In this document: positions 36,863 to 45,874 of the stretch, piece after piece
How the letters are laid out: every line of letters starts with the position of its first letter
How positions within the stretch are numbered: position 1 is the first letter of the stretch
From: Planococcus liqunii
GTDB taxonomy: Bacteria > Bacillota > Bacilli > Bacillales_A > Planococcaceae
Direction of reading: 5' to 3'
Length of the DNA stretch: 64,000 bases
Assembly (NCBI RefSeq): GCF_030413595.1
Contig: NZ_CP129238.1
Location: 3,162,001-3,226,000 of the forward strand
The notes under the pieces: model-generated
Told to the model about the DNA's origin: nothing
The model's database searches: none
The model's input: only the letters and a program-made list of their open reading frames with translations
Position numbers and translations under genes: made by a program

Positions 36863-37120
36863 TTAAAATTCAAACAGTGAATCACCGTTTGCGCCGTCTT
36901 CTTCCCGCAATTTGCTGGCAGAAGAAATGGGCTGTACCTGAGGGGAGGCGGGCGGAATGGCACGCGGTGCATCCATCGGCGATTGGTCATCTTCCAATAA
37001 AAGATCACACAATGCCCGAATCGCTGCGATCGACTCGCGCACTTTTGCCGGATTGCCTTTACGCGCCTGTGCAGTATGCTTTTCGATTTCACGCAAAATG
37101 CGCTGTGCATCGATTGCCAT
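36863..37120 (-). CDS. ywdI: YwdI family protein (DUF5327)
   Basis: 85 aa. The N-terminal helical half contains ILREIEKHTAQARKG and SIAAIRALCDLLLED; the C-terminal half is Pro/Ser-rich and probably disordered. Soluble, function unknown, a Bacilli-specific neighbour of ung. AAAGGGGGA lies about 6 nt upstream of the ATG. Placement between ung and ywdK matches Bacillus. Confidence 0.83.
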   Translation of the reverse strand: MAIDAQRILREIEKHTAQARKGNPAKVRESIAAIRALCDLLLEDDQSPMDAPRAIPPASPQVQPISSASKLREEDGANGDSLFEF

Positions 37121-37178
37121 GAAAAATCCCCCTTTCCGTTTACATTCTTCCCTATTTTAGCACGCTTGGAGCCGAGCG

Positions 37179-37853
37179 TCAGTCCAAACAGAAATCAATC
37201 GGCTCTTCTCCGCGTGCCTGTAACAGTTCGTTCACTTTTGAATACGGCTTGCTGCCGAAAAAGCCGCGGCTGGCGCTCAGCGGACTCGGATGAGCAGCTT
37301 CTATGATCGAATGGCGCTCCAAATCAATAAGCGGCTTTTTCTTTTGCGCCGGCCGGCCCCATAGCACAAAAATGACTGGCTCTTCGCGTTCTGACAATTT
37401 GCGGATCACTTCATCGGTGAATGTTTCCCAGCCTTGATTGCGATGGGAATTGGCTTCGCCTGCTCTAACGGTTAGCACCGTGTTGAGCATCAGCACGCCT
37501 TGATCCGCCCATTTCGTCAAAGTGCCGTCTTTCGGTTTTTCACAGCCAATATCTTCTTTCAATTCCTTGAACATATTGCGGAGGCTCGGTGGGTGCGTGA
37601 CGCCTGGCTGAACGGAAAAACTGAGTCCGTGCGCCTGCCCCGGGCCGTGGTAGGGATCTTGGCCTAAAATAACGACTTTCACTTCGCTGTAAGGGGTATG
37701 CTTGAATGCATTCCAGATATTTTCTTTTGCCGGATATACCGTTTCATTGGCGTATTGCTCTTTTAAAAACTCGCGCAGTTTCAAATAGTAGGGTTTATTG
37801 AATTCTTCTCCAATGATTTCCTGCCAGTCATTTTGAAAAATTTCCTTCGGCAT
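37179..37853 (-). CDS. ung: Uracil-DNA glycosylase
   Basis: Removes uracil from DNA in base-excision repair. 224 aa, family 1. Catalytic Asp in [18 protein letters not shown]; the leucine-loop motif [13 protein letters not shown] near the C-terminus; [13 protein letters not shown] in the middle. The second of two close ATGs (37853) is chosen because GGAG lies 8 nt before it. Confidence 0.96.
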   Translation of the reverse strand: MPKEIFQNDWQEIIGEEFNKPYYLKLREFLKEQYANETVYPAKENIWNAFKHTPYSEVKVVILGQDPYHGPGQAHGLSFSVQPGVTHPPSLRNMFKELKEDIGCEKPKDGTLTKWADQGVLMLNTVLTVRAGEANSHRNQGWETFTDEVIRKLSEREEPVIFVLWGRPAQKKKPLIDLERHSIIEAAHPSPLSASRGFFGSKPYSKVNELLQARGEEPIDFCLD

Positions 37854-37865
37854 GCACATCGCTCC

Positions 37866-38585
37866 TTATTCTTTGAATTCGACTTTTACATCGTAATCTA
37901 CGAGGTTAAACATTTGTTGGACGGAACGGGCTCCGTTTTCTTCTGCCTGTTCCAGTAAACCTTGCCCTTCCATTTCCTTAAGCATCGTCTCTTGTGCTTC
38001 TTCTGCCAAGTCAAACGCTTCGGAAATATCGGCATCCCTCCGAAGCAGACCCTCATAAGAATAAACTTCCACTTGGTCCATAAAGAGTTCCGGCCCGCCT
38101 AAAAAGTCAGCTTTTGGCAACGTCAGCGTGGCAGTTTTAGCACTTTCGTCCAGTTCGATGTCTTCTTCTGTCACTTTGGACAAATCAATGCCTGCTTTGA
38201 CGGATCCCGGAATAACGACAAGCAATTGGCGTTTCGTTCCCGGCAAGTCAAGGCCGATTTCCTGGCCGAACACTTTATTGTCCTCACGTTTGATGACCAC
38301 TTTCGAATAAGCTTCCGCCGTCGTCAATTGATTTAAATCCCGAATCTGTTCGAGGAAGACCCCTTTACTTTCTGTCGCCGTACTGCCTTTAATCATCCAG
38401 AACGTGCCGAGCGGCAGCGCCACGAGCAGCAATAACAACACCACAATCAGTGCGAGGAAAGAATTGCGAAACACACCCATCATCAATTTCAAGGTTTTCC
38501 AAAACCCCGATTCTTTTGTATCTTCTTTCCCTTTTACTTCATTTAATAAGCGTTCAATTTCTGTCAACTTCGGATCTTTTGCCAC
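37866..38585 (-). CDS. Membrane-anchored DUF4230-like protein
   Basis: 239 aa. A cytosolic N-terminus of about 40 residues is followed by one strong transmembrane helix (FLALIVVLLLLLVALPLGTFW, about residues 43-63). An extracytoplasmic domain contains TTAEAYSKVVIKREDN and VVIPGSVKAGIDLSKV, which resemble DUF4230. Function unknown. The start is GTG at 38585 with GAGGG about 7 nt upstream. The stop is 12 nt before ung, so they may be cotranscribed. Confidence 0.78.
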   Translation of the reverse strand: MAKDPKLTEIERLLNEVKGKEDTKESGFWKTLKLMMGVFRNSFLALIVVLLLLLVALPLGTFWMIKGSTATESKGVFLEQIRDLNQLTTAEAYSKVVIKREDNKVFGQEIGLDLPGTKRQLLVVIPGSVKAGIDLSKVTEEDIELDESAKTATLTLPKADFLGGPELFMDQVEVYSYEGLLRRDADISEAFDLAEEAQETMLKEMEGQGLLEQAEENGARSVQQMFNLVDYDVKVEFKE

Positions 38586-38656
38586 AGGTAAACCCTCTTT
38601 CTTCTATTTCATTTCAGCATTGCCCCGTGATAGGATGGAACAAAGGGGAGATGCTG

Positions 38657-38911
38657 ATGGCGGACTTTCGCGAAAAAATAAAAACGATTTCTTCAACTAA
38701 AGGCTCCAGTGCACCAGAAACCGCCAAGCGGCTTGGCATGGGATGTTTGCTGATGGTGGTGCTGGCTGTTTCCATATTAACATTTTTCCTGGCCATCGGT
38801 CTTTTCCTAAGCGGCAATTGGATACTGGCTTTGGTTGTGCTGCTGTTTTTTGCTTTGAGCACTTTAACCGCCGCGGTTCTCTTGTTCCCGCAGAAGATTG
38901 ATTCATTGTAA
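38657..38911 (+). CDS. Small membrane protein, 84 aa
   Basis: 84 residues. A polar N-terminus MADFREKIKTISSTKGSSAPETAKR is followed by two hydrophobic helices (about residues 29-49 and 54-76). Unknown function. AAAGGGGAG lies 6 nt before the ATG at 38657; an ATG two codons earlier sits on top of the Shine-Dalgarno and is less likely. Divergent from the DUF4230 gene and upstream of pdxK. Confidence 0.72.
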   Translation: MADFREKIKTISSTKGSSAPETAKRLGMGCLLMVVLAVSILTFFLAIGLFLSGNWILALVVLLFFALSTLTAAVLLFPQKIDSL

Positions 38912-38971
38912 ATGTTCCGATTTTTGTTAAAATAAAGTGATGCATATAAACTATCAAAAGGAGTTTTAGCG

Positions 38972-39805
38972 ATGACATTGAAAAAAACCTTAACGATCGC
39001 TGGATCAGATACATCCGGCGGAGCTGGCATACAAGCAGATTTGAAAACGTTCCAGGAACATGGGACTTACGGGATGAACGCCTTAACCGTCATCGTCACA
39101 ATGGACCCTGAAAACGGCTGGAGCCACGGCATCCATCCGATTCCGGTTGAAACGCTTCACGCACAATTGCAGACGGCTTTCTCTACGGGTGTGGATGCGC
39201 TGAAAACGGGCATGTTGCCGACTGTCGAAATTATCGAAATGGCCGGCAAAGCCATCCAAAAATCCGGTTTGGAAGATGTCGTCATTGACCCGGTTATGGC
39301 ATGCAAAGGCGAAGACGAAGTGCTGTTCCCTGAAAACGTCGACGCGATGATCAAGCATTTGCTGCCAGTCGCGAAAGTCGTAACGCCTAATTTGGTGGAA
39401 GCCGGGCAGCTTTCCGGCCTTGGCACACTTCGCACAGTAGATGATTTGAAAGCGGCGGCCGAAAAAATCCATGCACACGGCGCGCAGTACGTTGTCATTA
39501 AAGGCGGCAAGCAATTGCAGCATGAAAAAGCGGCTGATCTTTTATATGACGGCAAAACGCATTACCTGTTGACCGCTGAAAAAACCGACACGACTTATAA
39601 CCATGGTGCCGGCTGCACATTTGCGGCAGCTATTACAGCTAACCTGGCAAACGGCCAATCAGTGAGCGATGCAGTGCTGAATGCCAAAACTTTCGTTTCC
39701 GCTGCCATCCAGCACGGCTGGAAGCTGAATGAATATGTTGGCCCAGTCATGCACGGAGCGGCGAATCAGTTTGAAAAGCCTGAAGTCCAAGTGACAGAAG
39801 TTTAA
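38972..39805 (+). CDS. pdxK: Pyridoxine/pyridoxal kinase (ThiD-like)
   Basis: Phosphorylates pyridoxal and related B6 vitamers, and HMP in some cases. 277 aa ribokinase-like fold. Motifs: TIAGSDTSGGAGIQADLKTFQEHGTYGMNALTVIV and VIDPVMACKG; the catalytic lid Cys is in NHGAGCTFAAAI, where the GAGCTF form marks the dual-use Bacillus PdxK (YwdB) subgroup. AAGGAG lies 8-9 nt upstream of the ATG. Monocistronic. The ThiD reading is the alternative name for the same family. Confidence 0.92.
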   Translation: MTLKKTLTIAGSDTSGGAGIQADLKTFQEHGTYGMNALTVIVTMDPENGWSHGIHPIPVETLHAQLQTAFSTGVDALKTGMLPTVEIIEMAGKAIQKSGLEDVVIDPVMACKGEDEVLFPENVDAMIKHLLPVAKVVTPNLVEAGQLSGLGTLRTVDDLKAAAEKIHAHGAQYVVIKGGKQLQHEKAADLLYDGKTHYLLTAEKTDTTYNHGAGCTFAAAITANLANGQSVSDAVLNAKTFVSAAIQHGWKLNEYVGPVMHGAANQFEKPEVQVTEV

Positions 39806-39816
39806 TATCCCAAAAC

Positions 39817-39845
39817 AAAACCCTCACAATCCGTGAGGGTTTCCC
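39817..39845. terminator. Terminator behind pdxK
   Basis: AAACCCTCAC/GTGAGGGTTT stem with T-rich tail. It also faces the convergent permease gene, whose stop is at 39852. Confidence 0.85.
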
Positions 39846-39851
39846 TTTTTC

Positions 39852-40862
39852 TTAAAGCAGTTCTTTTTCCTTCAATCTCACCATCTGCTCCCGCAGCTGT
39901 TCACGGTTCCATTCCACGACCTTGTCTTCTGCAGCCGCCGTTTTCCGTTTCTTTTTCACTTTCGGGTTTTTGGATTGCAAATACCCTTCCAGCATCAGTG
40001 ACACGGCAAGAATCGACAATGCGATAAACAGGACCGGGAACAAAGGCAGCCAAGGCGCACCTTGCAAGTAGCGGAACGTCGAGCCGAACAAACCTGCCCA
40101 TTCATAGGAAATGGACATCGGCGGATCGCCGAACATCGGGTCGTAGCTCACTTTGGTGCCGCCGAGGAATAAGTCAAACAAGCTCAAATGCGCCAAGATG
40201 ATAAACGTTTCGATCACTTGCTGGCCGTACAAAACAGCCAGCTTCTCTCTCATTTGCGGATACATATGCTTGCGGATGATGCGCCACCGTCCGGCTCCCA
40301 GCACTTTTGAAGCCAGTATGTATTCCTGGCGGCTTAAGAGTGCTGCTTCATTGCTGACCAGCACCGCAACAATCGGGACGGTCAAGAGCGCCATCAAGAC
40401 AATCTGGATGCCGATGCGTTCCCACATTCCGGTCGTAAAGCCTTCTGCCGGCATCCAAAGCACTGAGTACAGGACAAATGAGGCGAAAAGCGTCAATGGA
40501 ACGTAATGCAGCGAATCGGCCAGCCCGCTGATCCAGGTGCGCTGGCGCTGCAAATAAGTTCCCAGCAGATAGCCAAGCGGCACCGCTATCAGCATCCGCA
40601 GTGCGGCAATTGCCAGAGCGGAGAGAATGGTGTACTTGGCCCCCAACATCAGTTTTCCGAATAAATCATAGCCGTACTGGTCCGTCCCAAGAGGATGGCC
40701 CCATTGCGGCGAAAGTGGCGGGCTTTCGGTTGCCCTGCCGTTTTCTGTAATAAATAAAGTTTGCTTGGGCACATTGCCATACAAGCCTTCATAAACAAAA
40801 CTGCCAACAAGGAAAAATGCCAGAATGCCAAAGCCGAGGATGAAATAAGGGCGTTTCCACAT
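39852..40862 (-). CDS. ABC transporter permease, OppC/DppC-like
   Basis: 336 aa. An N-terminal helix (YFILGFGILAFFLVGSFVYEG) is followed by a large external loop with GTDQYGYDLFGKLMLGAKYT (the OppC-type GTDxxGRD signature region). Five more helices and the EAA-type coupling loop VLGAGRWRIIRKHMYPQMREKLAVLYGQQ follow. A basic tail (KNPKVKKKRKTAAAED) lies at the C-terminus. It pairs with the OppB-like gene immediately upstream (adjacent stop and start). No ATPase or binding protein is nearby, so the partners and substrate are unknown. The family transports peptides, nickel or other small solutes. Confidence 0.82.
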   Translation of the reverse strand: MWKRPYFILGFGILAFFLVGSFVYEGLYGNVPKQTLFITENGRATESPPLSPQWGHPLGTDQYGYDLFGKLMLGAKYTILSALAIAALRMLIAVPLGYLLGTYLQRQRTWISGLADSLHYVPLTLFASFVLYSVLWMPAEGFTTGMWERIGIQIVLMALLTVPIVAVLVSNEAALLSRQEYILASKVLGAGRWRIIRKHMYPQMREKLAVLYGQQVIETFIILAHLSLFDLFLGGTKVSYDPMFGDPPMSISYEWAGLFGSTFRYLQGAPWLPLFPVLFIALSILAVSLMLEGYLQSKNPKVKKKRKTAAAEDKVVEWNREQLREQMVRLKEKELL

Positions 40863-41735
40863 TTACCCCACTTCCTTTCCGCGGTAATGCCGGAGAAAGA
40901 ACCATTCTCCTAGGCTGTAAACAAGGAACATTGGGATAAAAAAACTGAACACTGCTACCAGAAAAACTTCCGGTGAGATATTGTCTTTCATAAAGAGCAT
41001 GATGCCTGGCATATTGAACATCAGTTCCAGCACAAACAAATTCGACAGCATGAACCATAAGGTTTTTTTCGATTGGAAAAAGACGCTGATGACAGCGTTT
41101 CGGAACATGTGGACCAAGACAATGAAAGCTTTAGAAAATCCGAGCGAACGGGCCAGCTCCACATACATTTGGCGCTCTTCCTCCTGGAAGGTCAACATGC
41201 TCAGCCGGTATAATTGGATTGCCGGCAACAGCATTAAACAAAGAATCGGCAGCCAGTAAATCCGGTCCCCTCCGACAACCGCGATTTTTGAAATCAAGAC
41301 GTCTGTCTGCTGATAAATCAGGATAACCCCGAGTTGTGCCAGCATAATGACCAGCAGATCCGGAACCGACTCCAAAATATACAGCACGCTTTTAATCCGT
41401 TCACGAGCCGGTTCCGGCAACAGCATCGTCACGACTGTAAACAGCATCGCGAAAAAAACAGCTGCTGCAAAAGCCAAAAATAAAATTTGAAGCGAATAGC
41501 TTATGTATTCCGCAATGGTTGGAAACAGCAAGATATCGCGCTGCGTCCGTATATTGAATACCGCGAAATCCTGAATCGGCCATATATTGCTTAAAACGGA
41601 CTGGATGGAAGCCGCATATCCCTTAAGCTGCAGCTCTCCGGCGAGCAAGCCTTTCACCAATTCCGGCAACCCGCTGATGAGCACAATCCCTGCTATTGAA
41701 AAAACAAATCTGATCAATAAATTCACCGTCTTCAT
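40863..41735 (-). CDS. ABC transporter permease, OppB/DppB-like
   Basis: 290 aa with about six hydrophobic helices. The coupling region is MYVELARSLGFSKAFIVLVHMFRNAVISVFF. More diverged from standard OppB than its partner is from OppC. The start at 41735 has an AAGG-type site about 7 nt upstream; the longer frame to 41816 is unsupported. The stop is adjacent to the OppC-like start. The two genes form an orphan permease pair. Confidence 0.8.
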   Translation of the reverse strand: MKTVNLLIRFVFSIAGIVLISGLPELVKGLLAGELQLKGYAASIQSVLSNIWPIQDFAVFNIRTQRDILLFPTIAEYISYSLQILFLAFAAAVFFAMLFTVVTMLLPEPARERIKSVLYILESVPDLLVIMLAQLGVILIYQQTDVLISKIAVVGGDRIYWLPILCLMLLPAIQLYRLSMLTFQEEERQMYVELARSLGFSKAFIVLVHMFRNAVISVFFQSKKTLWFMLSNLFVLELMFNMPGIMLFMKDNISPEVFLVAVFSFFIPMFLVYSLGEWFFLRHYRGKEVG

Positions 41736-41872
41736 TCCTCTACCTTGAATTATCAAAAAATTCTTTCTTCCATATAATAGCATTATTTCGGTTTCCGTAA
41801 AGCAACCTAATCGCATTCTTCTATAAAATTCCCTATACTAATAGAATACGGACTGCCGGAGGAGTGAACAAA

Positions 41873-42223
41873 ATGGAATTAGTAGAAGTTAAAAAACTGC
41901 AAGTGGAGCTGGATGCTTTCGCAAACAGAGACGTTTACCTGCACTTGGAAACAACCAATGGCTCATATGCCACCCATTTCAATGAAGGATTTTTCAACGC
42001 CGGGGCTTTTATCCGCAATGTCGTGATCAATTACGAATTGGGGAAAGTGGTCGGTGAAAGCCCGCACCGCGTCGGCTTGAAGTTGCCGCATGGCTGGGTT
42101 TACGCCCAGGGAATTACCCATTACGAACTCGATGAGCAAGGCCGGCTCTTGCTTGCAGGACATGACGGATCAGGAAAATTGGCGGTAGCGCTGCAAATCA
42201 GCGAAACACCGTTCAGTTATTAA
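41873..42223 (+). CDS. yojF: YojF family protein (DUF1806)
   Basis: 116 aa, identical in length to B. subtilis YojF. Soluble beta-rich protein of unknown role, always found next to the bacillithiol deacetylase bshB2 in Bacillus. Begins MELVEVKKLQVELDAFANRDVYLHLETTNGSYA-like (residues 1-33). The ATG at 41873 lies 9-10 nt after GGAGG; an in-frame GTG three codons earlier overlaps the Shine-Dalgarno. 14 nt before bshB2. Confidence 0.87.
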   Translation: MELVEVKKLQVELDAFANRDVYLHLETTNGSYATHFNEGFFNAGAFIRNVVINYELGKVVGESPHRVGLKLPHGWVYAQGITHYELDEQGRLLLAGHDGSGKLAVALQISETPFSY

Positions 42224-42237
42224 GGAGGGAACAAACG

Positions 42238-42927
42238 ATGACAATTCCAAAAGAACGGCATGTACTCGTCGTCTTCCCTCACCCGGACGATGAAGCATTC
42301 GGCGTTTCAGGAACAATTTCTACGCATATCAAACATGGGACACCCGTTACATACGCGTGCCTGACACTCGGCGAAATGGGACGCAATCTTGGCAATCCGC
42401 CGTTCGCTACCCGCGAATCGCTGCCGCAGATCCGCAAAAAAGAATTGATCGCTTCGGCTGAAGCCATGGGCCTTACCGACTTGCGGATGATGGGCTTGCG
42501 CGATAAAACGGTGGAATTTGAAGACGATGAAAAGATGGTTGGCATGATGGCTGATTTGATTACGGAATTGAATCCTTCTTTGATCATCACTTTTTATCCG
42601 AATCTTTCGGTGCATCCGGACCACGAAGCAACAGCCCGTGCCGTAGTGCGTGCTGTCCGCCGCATGGAAGACCGCCCGAAATTGCATTGTGTGGCGTTTG
42701 CCAATAATACACTGGATGTTCTCGGAAATCCGGATGTCATATACGACATTTCACCGGTGCGCGATCAGAAAATGGGTGCCATGAAAGCCCACATTTCCCA
42801 AACCGCCTGGATGCTTGAAGAAATGGAACATAAACTGGCGCAAGGCGACACCGAAACGGAAAACTGGCTGACAAAAGAACGGTTTTACAATTACCGCTGG
42901 GACCAGGATTTCGAAGAATCTTTCTAA
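42238..42927 (+). CDS. bshB2: Bacillithiol biosynthesis deacetylase BshB2
   Basis: Deacetylates GlcNAc-malate (and can process bacillithiol conjugates), giving GlcN-malate for bacillithiol, the low-molecular thiol of Bacilli. 229 aa, PIG-L/LmbE fold. Zn ligands in FPHPDDEAFG and in HPDHEATARAVVRAV. TYACLTLGEMGRN is also typical. AAGGAGG lies 8-9 nt upstream of the ATG. Operon with yojF; terminator behind. Confidence 0.93.
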   Translation: MTIPKERHVLVVFPHPDDEAFGVSGTISTHIKHGTPVTYACLTLGEMGRNLGNPPFATRESLPQIRKKELIASAEAMGLTDLRMMGLRDKTVEFEDDEKMVGMMADLITELNPSLIITFYPNLSVHPDHEATARAVVRAVRRMEDRPKLHCVAFANNTLDVLGNPDVIYDISPVRDQKMGAMKAHISQTAWMLEEMEHKLAQGDTETENWLTKERFYNYRWDQDFEESF

Positions 42928-42934
42928 GCCCAAC

Positions 42935-42972
42935 CACCCCTATTTTCTTTTTGAGAATAGGGGTGTTTTTTT
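42935..42972 (+). terminator. yojF-bshB2 terminator
   Basis: CACCCCTATT/AATAGGGGTG hairpin followed by seven T. Confidence 0.9.
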
Positions 42973-43084
42973 GTGCGGTTTTCAGATAATATAAACTTTG
43001 GTTGTAAGCATTTTCAGGGGAGAAAAATGCTGTATAATTACTATTCATCACGTGTTTTCATGCACAAGGAAAAGGGGTTTATTT

Positions 43085-44440
43085 GTGAAAAAGTTTACAG
43101 TTTCGACCTGGCTATTGTTTTTGATCCCGTCTATTCTGGGCGTGTTTTTATTCATCGTGCCGGTACCAACAGAAGAAGGATGGGTTGTGCCAATCGCTTT
43201 GCTAGCGAATTGGGTAGCTGGGTTTATTGAACCTATTGCACCGTGGATTATGTTAGTCATTTTAATAATTGCGGCTGTCGGCTCGCTTGTCGTGATCACC
43301 CGCAAAGTGAAAGAAGGACATAAGGTCTCATTTTTCGATAGATTATTCAATGTTAATTTATTCTGGACAATCGTCCGAATCGTTGGCGCCGTTTTTGCAG
43401 TCATGGTTTTATTCCAAGTGGGGCCGGAAGCGGTTTGGAGTGCCGATACAGGCGGTCTCCTGCTATCTCCTGACGGATTGCTGTCCTTCCTCTTTACCAT
43501 TTTCTTATTTGCTGGCTTATTCTTGCCGCTCTTAATGAATTTCGGTCTTTTGGAGTTATTTGGAACGATGATGGTAAAAATCATGCGCCCGCTGTTTCGC
43601 TTGCCTGGGCGCTCATCAGTTGATGCGCTTGCGTCATTTGTTGGCGATGGAACAATTGGAGTTCTTTTAACCAACACGCAATATATTCAAAATAAATATA
43701 CGCAGCGCGAAGCTGCGATAATCGGGACCACTTTTTCGGTTGTTTCGATTACGTTTGCCATTGTTGTTATTCAGCGGGTCGGACTTGGGGAATATTTCCT
43801 GCCGTATTACGGAACCGTTATTTTAGCGAGCCTTGTGCTTGCGCTTATCATGCCGCGTATTTTCCCCTTGGCCCAAAAGCCGACAACGTTCATGAACGGC
43901 AAGCCGCAGGAATCGATGTCTGAAGAAGTGCCGGAAGGATACAATGTTGTTTCTCACGGCGTTGAAAATGCCTTGTCAAAAGCTGATGAAAACAAATCAG
44001 TAGCTGAATTCTTCAAGGACGGCTTTAAAAACGTTTTGGATATGTGGATCGGTGTAGCACCAGTTGTTATGGCGTTCGGTACGATCGCATTAATGCTGGC
44101 TACCTATACACCTATTTTTACTATTCTTGGAAAACCATTCGAACCTTATTTAATGTTGCTGGGTATTCCCGAAGCAGCAGAAGCAGCACAGCTGATGGTT
44201 GTCGGATTTGCTGATATGTTCTTGCCGGTCATACTTGCTGATGGCATGATCGAATCCGAATTGACACTATTCGTCGTTGCTACGATGTCGGTTACGCAAC
44301 TCATTTACATGTCAGAAGTCGGCGGCTTGCTGCTCGGCTCGAGAATTCCCGTCAACATCTTAGACCTGATTGTCATTTTCCTGCTTCGCACAATTATCGC
44401 TTTGCCGATTGTTGCCGGCATTGGACATCTGTTATTTTAA
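43085..44440 (+). CDS. YjiH family membrane protein (nucleoside-recognition/Gate domains)
   Basis: 451 aa, about ten hydrophobic helices. Two related gate segments are visible: LMNFGLLELFGTMMVKIMRPLFRLPGRSSVDALASFVGDGTIGVLLTN and, later, VGFADMFLPVILADG with MSEVGGLLLGSRIPVN. The family is linked with nucleoside or unknown solute movement and spore/membrane functions. Substrate unknown. The start chosen is GTG at 43085 (FVKKFTVSTW) with AAGGGG about 7 nt upstream; a 29-codon extension has no membrane or coding character. Monocistronic. Confidence 0.83.
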   Translation: MKKFTVSTWLLFLIPSILGVFLFIVPVPTEEGWVVPIALLANWVAGFIEPIAPWIMLVILIIAAVGSLVVITRKVKEGHKVSFFDRLFNVNLFWTIVRIVGAVFAVMVLFQVGPEAVWSADTGGLLLSPDGLLSFLFTIFLFAGLFLPLLMNFGLLELFGTMMVKIMRPLFRLPGRSSVDALASFVGDGTIGVLLTNTQYIQNKYTQREAAIIGTTFSVVSITFAIVVIQRVGLGEYFLPYYGTVILASLVLALIMPRIFPLAQKPTTFMNGKPQESMSEEVPEGYNVVSHGVENALSKADENKSVAEFFKDGFKNVLDMWIGVAPVVMAFGTIALMLATYTPIFTILGKPFEPYLMLLGIPEAAEAAQLMVVGFADMFLPVILADGMIESELTLFVVATMSVTQLIYMSEVGGLLLGSRIPVNILDLIVIFLLRTIIALPIVAGIGHLLF

Positions 44441-44449
44441 ACCAAGCTG

Positions 44450-44484
44450 AAAGGCCATTCGCGAAATGCGAATGGCCTTTTTTT
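44450..44484 (+). terminator. Terminator of the YjiH-like gene
   Basis: AAAGGCCATTCGC/GCGAATGGCCTTT stem and a run of T. Confidence 0.9.
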
Positions 44485-44500
44485 CATTGCGTATCCTATC

Positions 44501-44531
44501 AAAAAAAGGAAACGATGATCACATCGTTTCC
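44501..44531 (-). terminator. Terminator of the threonine dehydrogenase gene
   Basis: GGAAACGATGTGATCATCGTTTCC-like hairpin (44531-44508; stem 10 bp) and seven T on the minus strand. Confidence 0.88.
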
Positions 44532-44541
44532 CCTTCTTTGA

Positions 44542-45486
44542 TTAAATGGTCACTAATTTTTTTTTTAGTTTTTCCAGCATGTCAGCAGTCATGGAATCGA
44601 GGTCGTAGGCAGCTTTAAAGCCCCATTCCTTTTCGGCTGCGGATGCATCAATGCTGTCCGGCCAGCTGTCGGCAATTCCTTGTCTGATCGGGTCTACGTC
44701 GTAAGACATTTGAAAGTCCGGAATGTGCTTGCGGATAGAAGCTGCAATTTCATCCGGCTCAAAACTCATGGCCGTTACGTTAAACGCATTGCGGTGCTCC
44801 AGTTTTGATGGATCTGCTTCCATCAAGTCAACAATCGACTGAAGCGCATCCGGCATGTACATCATATCCATGTAGGTGCCTTTTGCGATGTACGACGTAT
44901 AGCTCTTCTGTTCAATCGCTTTGTAATAGATGTCCACTGCATAATCGGTCGTTCCGCCGCCCGGCTGTGCCACATAGGAAATCAACCCCGGGAAACGGAC
45001 GCCTCGGGTATCCAGGCCGAATTTTTGGAAGTAATAATCGCACAGCAGCTCTCCGGCAACTTTGTTGACGCCGTACATCGTCGTCGGTCGCTGAAGCGTG
45101 TCTTGCGGCGTGTTCTTTTTCGGTGTAGAAGGCCCGAATGCCCCGATGGAACTTGGCGTAAAAAATTGCATATCGAGTTCTCTTGAAGCTTCCAGCGCGT
45201 TCACCAAGCCGCCCATATTCAAATTCCAGGCAAGCAATGGTTTTTCTTCCGCTGTGGCAGACAATAAAGCTGCCATGTGCATCATCGTGTCGGCTCCGAA
45301 ATCTTTCGCTAAATCATGCATTCTTTGTGCATCTGTCACATCCAGCAATTCAAACGGCCCCTTCGCATCCTGTGCAGCGCGGATATCGGTAGCCAAGACA
45401 TTGTCCTGTCCGTAGATATTCCGCAATTTCTCCACCAATTCTGATCCAATTTGTCCTAGTGCCCCTGTAATCATAATACGCTTCAT
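44542..45486 (-). CDS. L-threonine 3-dehydrogenase, epimerase-like (SDR) type
   Basis: NAD-dependent oxidation of L-threonine to 2-amino-3-ketobutyrate. 314 aa extended short-chain dehydrogenase. [14 protein letters not shown] binds NAD; the active-site Ser is in [11 protein letters not shown] and the Tyr/Lys in [39 protein letters not shown] is typical of the GalE-like threonine dehydrogenases. Its partner kbl is encoded 4.2 kb away in the same orientation and not in the same operon. GAGGAG lies 9-10 nt upstream of the ATG. Confidence 0.88.
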   Translation of the reverse strand: MKRIMITGALGQIGSELVEKLRNIYGQDNVLATDIRAAQDAKGPFELLDVTDAQRMHDLAKDFGADTMMHMAALLSATAEEKPLLAWNLNMGGLVNALEASRELDMQFFTPSSIGAFGPSTPKKNTPQDTLQRPTTMYGVNKVAGELLCDYYFQKFGLDTRGVRFPGLISYVAQPGGGTTDYAVDIYYKAIEQKSYTSYIAKGTYMDMMYMPDALQSIVDLMEADPSKLEHRNAFNVTAMSFEPDEIAASIRKHIPDFQMSYDVDPIRQGIADSWPDSIDASAAEKEWGFKAAYDLDSMTADMLEKLKKKLVTI

Positions 45487-45580
45487 TTTAATAGTCTCCT
45501 CTCAACCAAAACAATTGTCCTCTGCAAAAACACAAAATAATTTATAAATTCGTTGTCTTAGTAAGCTTTATCTTGTAGTC

Positions 45581-45609
45581 ATTATAAATTGTTCTCTTTA
45601 AAAAAACAA
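45581..45609 (-). promoter_or_regulatory. Promoter of the threonine dehydrogenase gene
   Basis: TTGTTT (45609-45604), 17-nt spacer, TATAAT (45586-45581); start near 45574, leader about 90 nt. Confidence 0.75.
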
Positions 45610-45652
45610 TATTTTTCCGATTCTACTCCAAGAAATATGCCAAACTGTTCAT

Positions 45653-45681
45653 TTGTATGGCCAGATTCTTGGTGCTATAAT
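45653..45681 (+). promoter_or_regulatory. tcyABC promoter
   Basis: TTGTAT (45653-45658), 17-nt spacer, TATAAT (45676-45681); start near 45688. It gives tcyA a leader of about 187 nt. Confidence 0.72.
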
Positions 45682-45874
45682 GAGACAGTTCGTGAATAGC
45701 TGAGCTTTTGCATTTCTGATGCGCTTTTTTCGCCCCGTAAACCAAGTATTCCGCTGTGTTTTGTTTTCATAGTTTCTATTTATAAAAAAAAGGGTATAAA
45801 AAGCGACATGAACTTGTACGCATTAGAACTCCAATAGCTTAACTAATAAAATATATAAGAAATAGAGGGGATTT

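Larger units (their letters stand above)
45487..45874. other. Divergent regulatory region between the threonine dehydrogenase and tcyA
   Basis: 388 bases. It holds two strong outward promoters (45581-45609 minus, 45653-45681 plus). After the plus-strand start there is an unusually long leader of about 187 nt. This leader contains a short stem GCAT/ATGC followed by CGCTTTTTTCG (about 45709-45732) that could act as a weak attenuator. No open frame of note. Confidence 0.6.
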
